This document shows positions 8,089 through 16,969 of a stretch of 64,000 nucleotides of DNA, one piece after another (within the stretch, counting starts at the first letter, position 1; each line of letters begins with the position of its first letter). The translations under genes and the position numbers were made by a program. This DNA comes from Lactobacillus sp. ESL0701 (GTDB lineage: Bacteria; Bacillota; Bacilli; Lactobacillales; Lactobacillaceae). Under the pieces are notes generated by a model. The model was given only the letters and a program-made list of their open reading frames with translations, did not search any database and had not been told where the DNA came from. Where the stretch lies: the NCBI RefSeq assembly GCF_029433445.1, contig NZ_JAQTIC010000001.1, positions 62,001 through 126,000 on the forward strand, given 5' to 3'.

Positions 8089-9603
8089 ATGATTAAAGAC
8101 ATAATTAAGAAAATTGACGAGATTGCGGCAGCTGATCCAGACCGAATTGCTTATGACTATCTTGGTCAAACTAATACTTATGGTGATCTTATGCGCCGCT
8201 CTAATGCTTGGGCACACAAGATTGCCAGCTTGAATATCCCAGAACATAGCCCAATTATGATTTGGGGCGGACAAACATTTGAAATGGTTGCCAGCTTTTT
8301 AGGCTGTGTTAAGTCGGGACATGCTTATATTCCGATAGCCAGCTATTCTAATGCAGAACGATTAGTGATGATTCAGGAAGTATCAGAAGCGCAAGTTGTC
8401 TTGGCAATTGACGATTTGCCAACAATTGATATAGCTCAATTACAAGTTATTCATCCAAGCGATATTGAAGATGGTGATTTTGCTGTTGATCCAGCTAATT
8501 TTGTTGGAGGTAATGATAATTTCTACATTATCTTTACTTCCGGAACCAGCGGTAAACCAAAGGGAGTTCAAATTAGTCATGATAACTTGTTGAGCTTTGT
8601 TAATTGGGAAATGGCTGATTTTGCGTTGCCTGAGCATCCAAGCTTCTTGGTTCAAGCACCATACTCATTCGATCTTTCTGTCATGAGTCTGTATCCAGCG
8701 CTTGTTGGTGCAGGTAAACTGGTTGTCTTGCCGCACGATGTAACCCAAAATTTTGCTCAATTATTTATGACAATGCCTAAATTGCAATTTAACGTTTGGG
8801 TATCAACTCCTTCATTTGCGCAAATGTGTTTCTTAGATAAGACATTTGATGGCGCGCACCATCCAGATTTAACGCACTTCCTATTTTGCGGCGAGGAATT
8901 GCCACATACTGAAGTAGCGATGCTGCGTAAGAAGTTTCCAAATAGTAAAATTTTCAATACATATGGTCCGACCGAAGCAACGGTTGCTGTTACGCAAGTT
9001 GAGATTACTGACGATGTGCTGGCTAAGTATGATCGTTTGCCAATTGGCAAGGTTAAGGAAGATACTCGAATTACGATTGATAAGTCTAAGGGTGATGAAC
9101 CCAATGAAGGCGAGATTGTGATTGAAGGGCCGAGTGTTTCTAAGGGATATATGAATAATCCTGAAAAAACGGCTAAGGGCTTTTTCAAGGATCCTGCTGA
9201 TCAGTACATGAGTCATCGTTCAGGAGACGAAGGTTTCTTTGATGGAGACATGCTGTTTTATCGTGGACGAATTGATTTTCAAATCAAATTTAACGGTTAC
9301 AGAATTGAACTTGAAGAAATCAACCACTATCTTGGCAAAAATAAGTTTGTTGATCACGGTGTTGCTGCACCAAAATATAATAAGGATCACACGGTTAAGC
9401 AGATTGTCGCTGAAATTGAATTAAAAGATGGCGTTAAAGAGCAATATTCTGAAGCAGAAATCACCAAGGCAATTAGAGCTGATTTAGCGGATGGCTTAAT
9501 GCCATACATGATTCCCCAACGCTTTGTTTACCGGGAAAAATTGCCGGTTTCACAAAACGGTAAGGTAGACATTAAAGCTGTAATTAAGGAGGTTAATGAG
9601 TAG
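8089..9603 (+). CDS. dltA: D-alanine--D-alanyl carrier protein ligase
   Basis: This 504-residue cytosolic adenylating enzyme activates D-Ala with ATP and loads it on the phosphopantetheine arm of DltC. AMP-binding motifs include TSGTSGKPKG (~residues 149-158), NTYGPTEAT, and YRGRIDFQIKFNGYRIELEEI in the mobile C-terminal domain, with a catalytic Lys in SQNGKVD. AAGGTGGTG precedes the ATG. The stop TAG overlaps the GTG start of dltB by one base, indicating translational coupling. Confidence 0.97.
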   Translation: MIKDIIKKIDEIAAADPDRIAYDYLGQTNTYGDLMRRSNAWAHKIASLNIPEHSPIMIWGGQTFEMVASFLGCVKSGHAYIPIASYSNAERLVMIQEVSEAQVVLAIDDLPTIDIAQLQVIHPSDIEDGDFAVDPANFVGGNDNFYIIFTSGTSGKPKGVQISHDNLLSFVNWEMADFALPEHPSFLVQAPYSFDLSVMSLYPALVGAGKLVVLPHDVTQNFAQLFMTMPKLQFNVWVSTPSFAQMCFLDKTFDGAHHPDLTHFLFCGEELPHTEVAMLRKKFPNSKIFNTYGPTEATVAVTQVEITDDVLAKYDRLPIGKVKEDTRITIDKSKGDEPNEGEIVIEGPSVSKGYMNNPEKTAKGFFKDPADQYMSHRSGDEGFFDGDMLFYRGRIDFQIKFNGYRIELEEINHYLGKNKFVDHGVAAPKYNKDHTVKQIVAEIELKDGVKEQYSEAEITKAIRADLADGLMPYMIPQRFVYREKLPVSQNGKVDIKAVIKEVNE

Positions 9604-10835
9604 TGAACTTCATTAACTTACAGCCTTATGGGAACCCACAGTACTTTATTTATCTGATTATTGGTTTATTACCGATGATTGTCAGCTTGTATTATGGGCA
9701 CCGACTGAAAACTTATGAGGTTATCTTCTCGTTAGTTTTTCTGTTCCTGATTTTTGATGGTACTAAGTGGCAACAAGGTGTTAGCCTACTGATTTATTTG
9801 GTATTTGAATTACTGCTGACTTACGGTTATTTGCATTATCGCAAGGTTGGTAAAAATAAGACGTGGGTCTTTTATCTAGCAGTAATTCTAGCAATTATTC
9901 CACTAGCACTAGTTAAAATTCAAACGGCGTTTCCGAAGGCTAAAATTCCAGGTGTGCTTGCTTTCTTAGGTATTTCTTATATTACCTTTAAGACCGTGCA
10001 AGTCATTATGGAAATTCGCGATGGTGCAATTAAAGAAGTCAAGTTTGGGACATACCTGCGTTTTCTGTTGTTCTTCCCGACGATTTCGTCAGGTCCAATC
10101 GATCGTTACCGCAGGTTTGCTAAAGAATGTGATGTTGCACCAAAGCGCGAGCAATATGTCGATGATTTAGCACATGCTGTGCGTTATTTGTTCCAAGGAT
10201 TTCTTTATAAGTTTGTTTTAGGCTGGCTTTTTGGGACATATTGGCTGCCGATTATTAGTAAATCGGCGTTAATTGCCGGTACTGCTGCTGGTGGGTTGAA
10301 GCTTTCCTGGTGGCTAGTTGCTTATATGTACTGTTACAGTATGTATTTGTTCTTTGACTTTGCCGGCTATTCATTGTTTGCTGTTGCGATTTCCTACTTT
10401 ATGGGAATCCACACACCAATGAACTTTAATAAGCCGTTTATTTCGCAAAATATTAAAGAATTCTGGAATCGCTGGCACATGACGCTATCGTTCTGGTTCC
10501 GTGATTACATTTATATGCGGTTTACTTTCTTTGCAATGAAGAAAAAATTGTTTAAAAATCGTATTAGATTATCACAAGTGTCATATTTCTTACTATTCTT
10601 AATTATGGGATTTTGGCACGGCTTAACGTGGTATTACATTGTTTATGGCGCATTCCACGCAACAGCAATTATTATTAATGATTATTGGATTAGATTTAAA
10701 AAGAAACATAAAGAGCAAATTCCATCGAACAAATTTACAAAATGGTTTGCGATTTTTCTAACATTTAATGTTGTTTGTTTTAGTTTCTTGATTTTCTCCG
10801 GCTTCCTTAGTCAATTATGGTTTGGCTGGAAGTAA
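9603..10835 (+). CDS. dltB: D-alanyl-lipoteichoic acid biosynthesis protein DltB (MBOAT)
   Basis: This 410-residue multi-pass membrane O-acyltransferase family protein carries D-Ala from DltC across or at the membrane. The MBOAT motifs are visible: PTISSGPIDRY, FNKPFISQNIKEFWNRWHMTLS, and the catalytic-region His in MGFWHGLTWYY. It begins at GTG in a TAGTG overlap with dltA. Length and order are typical of lactobacilli. Confidence 0.97.
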   Translation: MNFINLQPYGNPQYFIYLIIGLLPMIVSLYYGHRLKTYEVIFSLVFLFLIFDGTKWQQGVSLLIYLVFELLLTYGYLHYRKVGKNKTWVFYLAVILAIIPLALVKIQTAFPKAKIPGVLAFLGISYITFKTVQVIMEIRDGAIKEVKFGTYLRFLLFFPTISSGPIDRYRRFAKECDVAPKREQYVDDLAHAVRYLFQGFLYKFVLGWLFGTYWLPIISKSALIAGTAAGGLKLSWWLVAYMYCYSMYLFFDFAGYSLFAVAISYFMGIHTPMNFNKPFISQNIKEFWNRWHMTLSFWFRDYIYMRFTFFAMKKKLFKNRIRLSQVSYFLLFLIMGFWHGLTWYYIVYGAFHATAIIINDYWIRFKKKHKEQIPSNKFTKWFAIFLTFNVVCFSFLIFSGFLSQLWFGWK

Positions 10836-10862
10836 CGGATAGTTTTATAAGAGGTTTTAAAA

Positions 10863-11102
10863 ATGGATACTACAAAAGAAGTTTTAGCAATTTTACAAGA
10901 TTTAACTGGTGAAGATTTGTCAGACAGAATGGACGAAGACATTTTTTCTAATGGCTTGATGGATTCAATGGCCAGCGTGCAAATGCTGCTCAGTCTGCAA
11001 GAAAAATTTGATATTGATGTTCCTGTTTCAGAATTTGATAGAACTGAATGGGATACGCCAGCTAAGATTGTGGCAAAGGTGGAAAATTTAGAAAATGAAT
11101 AA
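10863..11102 (+). CDS. dltC: D-alanine carrier protein
   Basis: This 79-residue acidic acyl-carrier-like protein has its phosphopantetheine attachment site at Ser35 in LMDSMASVQ. It carries D-Ala from DltA to DltB. AAGAGG precedes the ATG. Its last codons overlap the start of dltD by 8 bases. Confidence 0.97.
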   Translation: MDTTKEVLAILQDLTGEDLSDRMDEDIFSNGLMDSMASVQMLLSLQEKFDIDVPVSEFDRTEWDTPAKIVAKVENLENE

Positions 11103-12402
11103 CAAACGCCGACTGTGGCAGATTTTTGGCCCGGTTCTCTGCGCTATAATCTTGCTTTTGGTGATTTTGTTACTGCCATGGGAACGAACTTTTTCAAAAG
11201 GTTCGATTTATCAGGCAGCTAATTCACAGACGACAACCATTTTTAAGGGCTCGCGAATGAAGCAAAATGCCTTTGATGAGGGTTATGTTCCGTTTTACGG
11301 TTCAAGTGAATTGTCGCGAATGGATCCACTGCATCCAAGTGTTTTAGCTGAAAAGTATCACCGCAATTATCGACCGTTCCTGCTTGGTGGACCTGGTAGC
11401 CAATCTTTAGCCCAGTTTTTAGGGATGCAGGGAACAGCGGAGCAGTTAAAGAATAAAAAAGCAGTGGTGATTATTTCGCCGCAATGGTTTACGAAAAAGG
11501 GTCAAGACCCAAATGCGTTTACCCTGTATTATTCGCCGCTACAAGCTTGCAATTTCTTACTAGGAGTAAAGAAAAACACCATTGCTAATCGGTATGCGGC
11601 TAGACGATTTTTGCAGATGCCGGAAGTAAAAGGCGAAATTAAGTCAGGGATGCGTAAGGTTGCGCAAGGTCAGCAATTAAGCGGAACCCAGCGGTTCATT
11701 TTGGAAAATCAAAGGCGAATGTTAAATACAGAAGATAAATTCTTCAGTACCTTCCAACTGCGTGATCGTATCCAGAAAATTAACGAACGTGCTAAGCTGC
11801 TTCCTGAACAATATTCAGTTAAAGGTCTTGAGCAAGTTGCTGATGAGCAAGCAGCCAAACATACTAATTCCAATCCGTTTGGGATTAATAACAGCTTCTT
11901 TAGGGCACGCTTAGATAAAAAGAATTTGCGTAAGTTGAAAAACAGTCAACGTAAATTTGATTATACTAAATCAGCTGAATACAGTGATTTTGAATTGATG
12001 CTGCAGCAGTTTGCTAAACAACATACCAACGTGCTGTTTATCATACCGCCAATTAATCATAAGTGGTCAAACTATACTGGTCTATCGCAAAAGATGTACC
12101 AGAAGTCAGTATCTAAAATTAAGTACCAACTTGCCAGTCAGGGTTTTACTAACGTCGAAGACTTATCAAGACGTGGCGGGCAAAAGTACTTTATGGAAGA
12201 TACAATTCACCTTGGTTGGCGCGGCTGGGTTGCAGTCGATCAAGCGGTTAAGCCGTTCATGGCGAAAACTAACTTGCCTTATAACTATAATATTCATAAC
12301 TATTTTTACACCAAAAAATGGCAAAACAAGCCATATGCGGTTAGTGTAACGGATAGAACGCCTCTAGATACAAGTCAGAAGGAAAGTTTAAAAGACAATT
12401 AG
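11095..12402 (+). CDS. dltD: D-alanyl-lipoteichoic acid biosynthesis protein DltD
   Basis: This 435-residue protein has an N-terminal membrane anchor (about residues 8-28) and an extracellular SGNH-like domain. The nucleophile block is YGSSELSRMDP and the catalytic His is in HLGWRGW near the C-terminus. It performs the final transfer of D-Ala to lipoteichoic acid. It overlaps dltC upstream and shares a TAGTG stop/start with the serine hydrolase downstream. Confidence 0.96.
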   Translation: MNNKRRLWQIFGPVLCAIILLLVILLLPWERTFSKGSIYQAANSQTTTIFKGSRMKQNAFDEGYVPFYGSSELSRMDPLHPSVLAEKYHRNYRPFLLGGPGSQSLAQFLGMQGTAEQLKNKKAVVIISPQWFTKKGQDPNAFTLYYSPLQACNFLLGVKKNTIANRYAARRFLQMPEVKGEIKSGMRKVAQGQQLSGTQRFILENQRRMLNTEDKFFSTFQLRDRIQKINERAKLLPEQYSVKGLEQVADEQAAKHTNSNPFGINNSFFRARLDKKNLRKLKNSQRKFDYTKSAEYSDFELMLQQFAKQHTNVLFIIPPINHKWSNYTGLSQKMYQKSVSKIKYQLASQGFTNVEDLSRRGGQKYFMEDTIHLGWRGWVAVDQAVKPFMAKTNLPYNYNIHNYFYTKKWQNKPYAVSVTDRTPLDTSQKESLKDN

Positions 12403-13376
12403 TGCGCCAGAAAATTGATGCTCTGGGAATAAAAGGCTCTGTTTTAGTAATTAAAAATGGTAAAACTTTGCTGGACTATGCCACAGAAAACACGACTGAC
12501 ACTAGTTATTTAATTAATTCTGTCCAAAAGTCGATGACCGCGGCAATGGTAATGCACGAGGTGCAAGAGGGTAATTTAAGTTTACACGATCATCTTAGTA
12601 AGTTTTATCCGGAAATTCCGGGAGCTAAAAAGATAACAATCAAAAATCTGCTGTCAATGACAGCTGGTCTTGACTTAAAGCCTGGAGCCAATTTGGGACA
12701 AAAACATTTTATTTCTGATAATAGTAATATTAATCATGATATTGCTAAAACAATGTTTACCGCAAAAATGTTAGGGAAATGGCATTATAGCTCACTTAAC
12801 TATATTTATTTATGCGGCATTATGACACAGATTACTGGTAAAAGTTATGAGCAATTGTTTCGAGAAAGCTATGTTAAACCGCTGCAATTAAAGCATACGG
12901 CATTCTTATGGTCGAAATCAGAAAAAATTATTACTAGTGGTTTAGTACCAGGAATGTTTTATCGTGATGGACGCTACCTTGTAGTTAAGCATAAAACGGC
13001 TTTGCGTGATGCTCGTAATGAACTTGGTGCTGGGTCTGTTGTAATGTCAAATGAAGATATTGCTAAAGTAATGCATTATATTTTAGCTGGAAATATTTTG
13101 ACAAATAAAAGTCGTAAGTTATTGTATGCAGCGGGACCACCGGCATACTATAATGGCGGGCTGTACAATAATGTTAAGTACAATCTTAAAACTGCTAACG
13201 GTGCTGGCGATGGCTATTATACCTTTGTGCGCAGCACTGATAATGGTCGAACGATGATGATTATTCAGTCTAACCAAACTAATAGTGGTCAGTTCGTTAT
13301 TTTGAAAGCAGAAATTAATCAAATCATGGCACAGTTGCTGGGTTTGAAGTCTGGTAGTGAAAATATAACAGGTTAA
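12402..13376 (+). CDS. Serine hydrolase of the beta-lactamase/DltE-like fold, sixth gene of the dlt operon
   Basis: This 324-residue class C beta-lactamase-like hydrolase has S40-V-Q-K43 (SxxK) and Y129-S-S as the likely second motif. A clear KTG box is not visible. L. plantarum DltE (formerly PbpX2), encoded beside dlt, removes D-Ala from lipoteichoic acid with this fold, so a D-Ala esterase or carboxypeptidase role fits the context. The GTG start overlaps the dltD stop (TAGTG). There is no signal peptide or anchor: the frame opens directly into the catalytic domain, which is odd for an enzyme acting on wall polymers. Confidence 0.75.
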   Translation: MRQKIDALGIKGSVLVIKNGKTLLDYATENTTDTSYLINSVQKSMTAAMVMHEVQEGNLSLHDHLSKFYPEIPGAKKITIKNLLSMTAGLDLKPGANLGQKHFISDNSNINHDIAKTMFTAKMLGKWHYSSLNYIYLCGIMTQITGKSYEQLFRESYVKPLQLKHTAFLWSKSEKIITSGLVPGMFYRDGRYLVVKHKTALRDARNELGAGSVVMSNEDIAKVMHYILAGNILTNKSRKLLYAAGPPAYYNGGLYNNVKYNLKTANGAGDGYYTFVRSTDNGRTMMIIQSNQTNSGQFVILKAEINQIMAQLLGLKSGSENITG

Positions 13377-13379
13377 GTC

Positions 13380-13408
13380 TTGTCTTTTGCTAGATTGCAT
13401 GCTAAAAT
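13380..13408 (+). promoter_or_regulatory. Promoter of the structured RNA
   Basis: TTGTCT (13380-13385), a 17-bp spacer, and TAAAAT (13403-13408) with an extended TGC in front. It lies immediately after the serine hydrolase stop and points at the structured RNA. Confidence 0.65.
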
Positions 13409-13413
13409 CTTGT

Positions 13414-13540
13414 TGTGTCGTTATAGGAAAGTATTCATTTTCTCCGGTAGCGAAAATGCTAACTTCTATATGTGGTCAGTAATAGCGACACAAAACTGTG
13501 TGAGCTTAGTTCTAATGTTGGTGGAACTAGGCTTTTTTGA
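13414..13540 (+). ncRNA. Free-standing structured RNA candidate, ~125 nt
   Basis: The segment has its own promoter and a terminator (GCTTAGTTC/GAACTAGGC then T6, 13503-13538). An outer helix TTGTGTCG (13413-13420) pairs with CGACACAA (13486-13493). Inside, CATTTTC/GAAAATG forms a perfect 7-bp helix and TATAG...CTATA a further one, leaving a multi-branched fold of about 80 nt. It holds no ORF and I do not recognise it as 6S, SRP, tmRNA, RNase P or a known riboswitch. It could be an sRNA, or a riboswitch for the DUF975 gene 80 bp downstream. Confidence 0.5.
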
Positions 13541-13618
13541 TACTTAAAATTCTGCCGTCTTGGCTAAGGATAGTGTATAATGTGCTTATATTAATAAAAA
13601 ATAAGAAGGGGTACAATC

Positions 13619-14371
13619 ATGACCAGAGCAGAATTAAAAGCAGAGGCAAAAAAGAAATTGCATGGTAATTGGCGTTGGGCAATTACGGTAGCTTTGATTA
13701 TCTCGTTAATTAATGTAATTATTGCTAGTCCCAGCTATGCTCAATTTGCTGTTCATGGCAATCTTGCGGGATTTGATTACAAGTCTCAATCACACTGGTT
13801 TCTTCAAATATGTTTATCAATTTTGATTAGCTTTTTTGCATTAAGTTATGCAGTAACCTTTTTGAATTTATGTGATGGTCGCAAGGAAAATGCTGTCAAA
13901 TCGGCTTTTTCAGCCTTTTATGATAATCTCTTTATTCCCGAATTTTTTAATTATTTGCTGCAAAATGTTTTTGAGTTTTTATGGGCATTATTGTTGATTA
14001 TCCCTGGCATAATTAAAAGCTATTCGTATGCACTGACACCGTATATTGTTAAAGACATGGTGGATAGTGGTCAGCAAGTTAGTTTTACTGCTGGTGTTAC
14101 GGCCAGCAAGCACCTAATGGCTGGGCATAAGTGGCAGCTATTTGTCCTTGATTTAAGTTTTATCGGCTGGTATTTTTTGCTTTGTGGAATAGGAATTCTG
14201 CTAGGTGTTGGTTTTTCTTTCTTGATTAAGGCAACAGGGCTTTTTCGGATTTTTGCTAATACGGCAATGGTTAGTCTATGCGTTGGGCTTGGTTCATTAG
14301 TTTTGATACCGTATGTTCAAGCAACCAAGGCAGAATTTTATCGTAATTTAGCGGGTAATCAATTTAAATAA
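13619..14371 (+). CDS. DUF975 family membrane protein
   Basis: This 250-residue protein begins with the characteristic MTRAELKAEAKKKLHGNWRW block, followed by about five membrane segments. DUF975 proteins are common in Firmicutes and have no assigned function. AAGAAGGGG precedes the ATG. It is monocistronic and ends at a bidirectional terminator. Confidence 0.85.
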   Translation: MTRAELKAEAKKKLHGNWRWAITVALIISLINVIIASPSYAQFAVHGNLAGFDYKSQSHWFLQICLSILISFFALSYAVTFLNLCDGRKENAVKSAFSAFYDNLFIPEFFNYLLQNVFEFLWALLLIIPGIIKSYSYALTPYIVKDMVDSGQQVSFTAGVTASKHLMAGHKWQLFVLDLSFIGWYFLLCGIGILLGVGFSFLIKATGLFRIFANTAMVSLCVGLGSLVLIPYVQATKAEFYRNLAGNQFK

Positions 14372-14372
14372 T

Positions 14373-14406
14373 AAAAAAAGCAGAAGTTTAACTTCTGCTT
14401 TTTTAG
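14373..14406. terminator. Bidirectional terminator
   Basis: AGCAGAAGT/ACTTCTGCT with a 3-nt loop, flanked by A7 and T6, between the convergent DUF975 gene and the 80-aa gene. Confidence 0.85.
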
Positions 14407-14417
14407 TTATTCAATTT

Positions 14418-14660
14418 TTAAAATCTATTTAAGTCGTCGATGCTATTTTGGAATAAGTGTTCAGAATATGCAGTACTTGCTCCGCTGACACCATCTACTT
14501 CTTGTAAAGCTTCCTTAACTTGGCTGGTGCTAAGATGATCAACAAGAAAAGACTCCAGTGCATTATTGGTCAACTCGTTAATATCAGATTCATTAATATC
14601 AAGATATTTTTCTACCAATTTTTCTGTTTTTTCGTTTAACTCAATTCTTTTTTTACTCAT
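14418..14660 (-). CDS. Small ribbon-helix-helix-like protein, 80 aa
   Basis: I place the start at the second ATG (MSKKRIELNEK) because AGGTG lies 7 nt before it; the upstream ATG would give 87 residues with no site. The N-terminal KKRIELNEKTEKLVEKYLD plus two following helices resembles a ribbon-helix-helix fold, and the C-terminal half is acidic. Stand-alone antitoxin or regulator is possible, but no toxin gene adjoins it. The function is unknown. Confidence 0.55.
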   Translation of the reverse strand: MSKKRIELNEKTEKLVEKYLDINESDINELTNNALESFLVDHLSTSQVKEALQEVDGVSGASTAYSEHLFQNSIDDLNRF

Positions 14661-14809
14661 TTTTTCACCTTTCACAATCACGTTTATTATAGCATTTTTT
14701 AAAATTTACTGTTAAAAAAACACAAATTGGTTGAAGCTGGTAGACTTAAAATAGATAGATATTTAAGTGCTAGTTTATTTTGTTTAGTATAAAAGTAAAG
14801 GCGTAAATA

Positions 14810-16096
14810 ATGATTGATTTTTCTGCAAAAATTGTGGCATGGCTACGGCAACGGTCCTTTTTTCAAGCGGCGCAAAAAACACTGGTAATGTTAATGCCGA
14901 TCGCTGTTTTGGGCTCATATTTTCAACTGTTATTTGATCTTGTATTTTCGCCGAATGGTTTAATTTACAATATTTTTGGCTTGGACAAAATTTTAACAGA
15001 TCATTGGTGGTATGCCGGTTCTTTTGTAACTCGTGGGATGGTGCAGATAACTTTTGGCGTCTTTGGGGTCTATGCTGCCTATTTTATGGCACGTTATACT
15101 GCGCAAATTTATCATCGAGATTCAACTATGGCGGGAATGGCCGCTGTTTTAGTTATTTTGTTTTGCTCATATTCTTCAAGCACCGGGCGAGATAATCGTC
15201 TGTCCTTTACAATGGGCTTATTGCAAGTGGATGGTGTTTTTATTGCGTTAATTGTTGGTTATTGCGTAGGGCAAGTGTTCCATCTTCTGGACAAACAGTA
15301 TGTGATTGTCAAAAGTGAAAATACCGCAAGAATTCGGCACCGGGCGTGGATAAGTATGCTGCCAATGGCTGTGTCACTAATGTTAGGGATTGTTTTTGGT
15401 GTCATTATTTATGAACTGCAGATAAAAACGTTAAATTCTGCCAGCTTTAATGAACTTATCAGCCGGGTACAAACAACTAATAATTTGGCTGAGGTGATGT
15501 TACTATCGGTAGTAATTACACTGTTAAGCTGGCTGGGCATTGGTTATCCACTGCGCTCGATTTCGGGGACGATTAATAATGCTTATACGGCTGAGAACCT
15601 AACTTATGCACTGCATCATGGTAATTCGTGGAATGTGCCGTATAAGTTCTTGGGTAGCTCGCTAATTAATAGTTATGGAATGATGGGAGGTGCTAGTATT
15701 GTGCTGACAATTATCGTGGTAATTCTTCTTAGACGCAAAAATCGTGAGATTGAGACGCTTGCCTTGTTTAGCCTGTTACCGGCAGCCTTTAGTTCAACGT
15801 TAGGTTTTGCCATCGGGATGCCGCTGATTTTAAACCCATTATTTATTTTGCCGGAATTATTATTGCCGCTGATTAATATGCTGCTTGCAGCTAGTGCAAT
15901 CAGCCTTCATATTTTGCCAGTGTGTGTCTATCCAATTTTAAAAGGCACCCCAGGAATTTTAATTCCGTTTTTTGGGACTAATGGTGATTGGGTAGCGTTA
16001 ATTTTCCCAATAATTTTATTTATATTGGACATCTGTCTACTAATTCCAGTAATTAAAATTGGTGAAAAAATCGAACTGCGGCTAAATCTTGAGTAA
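14810..16096 (+). CDS. PTS sugar transporter subunit IIC (cellobiose/lactose-like)
   Basis: This 428-residue integral membrane protein with about ten hydrophobic segments has the PTS EIIC pattern, including NNAYTAENLTYALHHG and a GGAS segment resembling the substrate-binding region of LicC/CelB-type permeases. IIA and IIB genes are not nearby, so it must borrow partners from elsewhere or serve another role. GGCG at short distance precedes the ATG. It is followed at 12 bp by the DUF915 hydrolase and then the UvrA paralogue, probably one transcript. Confidence 0.75.
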   Translation: MIDFSAKIVAWLRQRSFFQAAQKTLVMLMPIAVLGSYFQLLFDLVFSPNGLIYNIFGLDKILTDHWWYAGSFVTRGMVQITFGVFGVYAAYFMARYTAQIYHRDSTMAGMAAVLVILFCSYSSSTGRDNRLSFTMGLLQVDGVFIALIVGYCVGQVFHLLDKQYVIVKSENTARIRHRAWISMLPMAVSLMLGIVFGVIIYELQIKTLNSASFNELISRVQTTNNLAEVMLLSVVITLLSWLGIGYPLRSISGTINNAYTAENLTYALHHGNSWNVPYKFLGSSLINSYGMMGGASIVLTIIVVILLRRKNREIETLALFSLLPAAFSSTLGFAIGMPLILNPLFILPELLLPLINMLLAASAISLHILPVCVYPILKGTPGILIPFFGTNGDWVALIFPIILFILDICLLIPVIKIGEKIELRLNLE

Positions 16097-16108
16097 GAAG
16101 GTGCAATA

Positions 16109-16957
16109 ATGCGTAAAAATAAGAATCTTAAATGGTTGCTCTTATTAGTAGTCATTTTAATTTTACTGGCGATGCCAGGATATAGCTGGATGAAAAAGTC
16201 TAACAATGCTCGTGCCGAACGTAGTAAGTCATTATTGTCACCAGTTATCATGGTTCCGGGGTCAAGTGCGACGACTGAACGATTTAACCAGTTGATTGAC
16301 CAATTAAATAAAACAACACTGCATCGTCATAGTGTCTTAAAAGTCAATGTTTCACGTGAAGGGAGATTGTCTTACAGCGGTTCAATTAATAAAAATGATC
16401 TGGAACCCTTTATTATCATTGGTTTTGATAATAACAAGGATGGTTACGCTAATATTAAAAAGCAAGCCAAGTGGCTGGATATCGCCTTTGATTCGTTAAT
16501 GAGCAATTATAAGTTTAATAATTTTAAGGCGTTTGGTCATTCTAATGGTGGATTAATCTGGACGTATTGGTTGGAGCATTACTATGCTGATTATTCCGGT
16601 GAAACCAAGATGACGTGCTTAATGACTTTGGGAACACCGTATAATTTTACGGAAAACAATATCGATAACCACACGCAAATGCTAGCTGATTTTATTAAGA
16701 GTCGGTCAAAATTACCTAAAAACTTGCGGGTATATTCGTTATCTGGCGGCAAAAATTATGAGTCTGACGGGATTGTCCCTGAATCAAGTGTTGCAGCAGC
16801 TAAGTTTATTTTTCAAAATCAAGTGAAATCTTATACGGCAATGACAGTGACAGGTAAAGAAGCTGATCATTCAGATTTACCGCAGAACAAGCAGGTTGTT
16901 CAACTAATTAGACAATATTTGTTAAAGACCGAGCGCCAGCCAAGCCCAAATAAGTAA
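16109..16957 (+). CDS. Alpha/beta hydrolase, DUF915 family, membrane-anchored
   Basis: This 282-residue protein has an N-terminal signal anchor (residues ~8-27). The hydrolase core includes VIMVPGSSATTERF (oxyanion region), GHSNGG as the Ser nucleophile elbow, a late Asp in SDGIVPESS, and a His in ADHSDLPQN. It is probably extracellular and cell-associated; the substrate is unknown. AAGAAGGTG precedes the ATG. It sits between PTS IIC and the UvrA paralogue with short gaps. Confidence 0.82.
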   Translation: MRKNKNLKWLLLLVVILILLAMPGYSWMKKSNNARAERSKSLLSPVIMVPGSSATTERFNQLIDQLNKTTLHRHSVLKVNVSREGRLSYSGSINKNDLEPFIIIGFDNNKDGYANIKKQAKWLDIAFDSLMSNYKFNNFKAFGHSNGGLIWTYWLEHYYADYSGETKMTCLMTLGTPYNFTENNIDNHTQMLADFIKSRSKLPKNLRVYSLSGGKNYESDGIVPESSVAAAKFIFQNQVKSYTAMTVTGKEADHSDLPQNKQVVQLIRQYLLKTERQPSPNK

Positions 16958-16969
16958 AGGAGAATAGAT

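Noticed and set aside
12011-12349. 112-codon frame inside dltD
   Set aside because: Same-strand alternative frame without ribosome site; dltD is full length and conserved.
13414-13540. Small SRP RNA (ffs) as identity of the structured RNA
   Set aside because: The invariant SRP apical loop (GGAAGCAGC-type) is missing.
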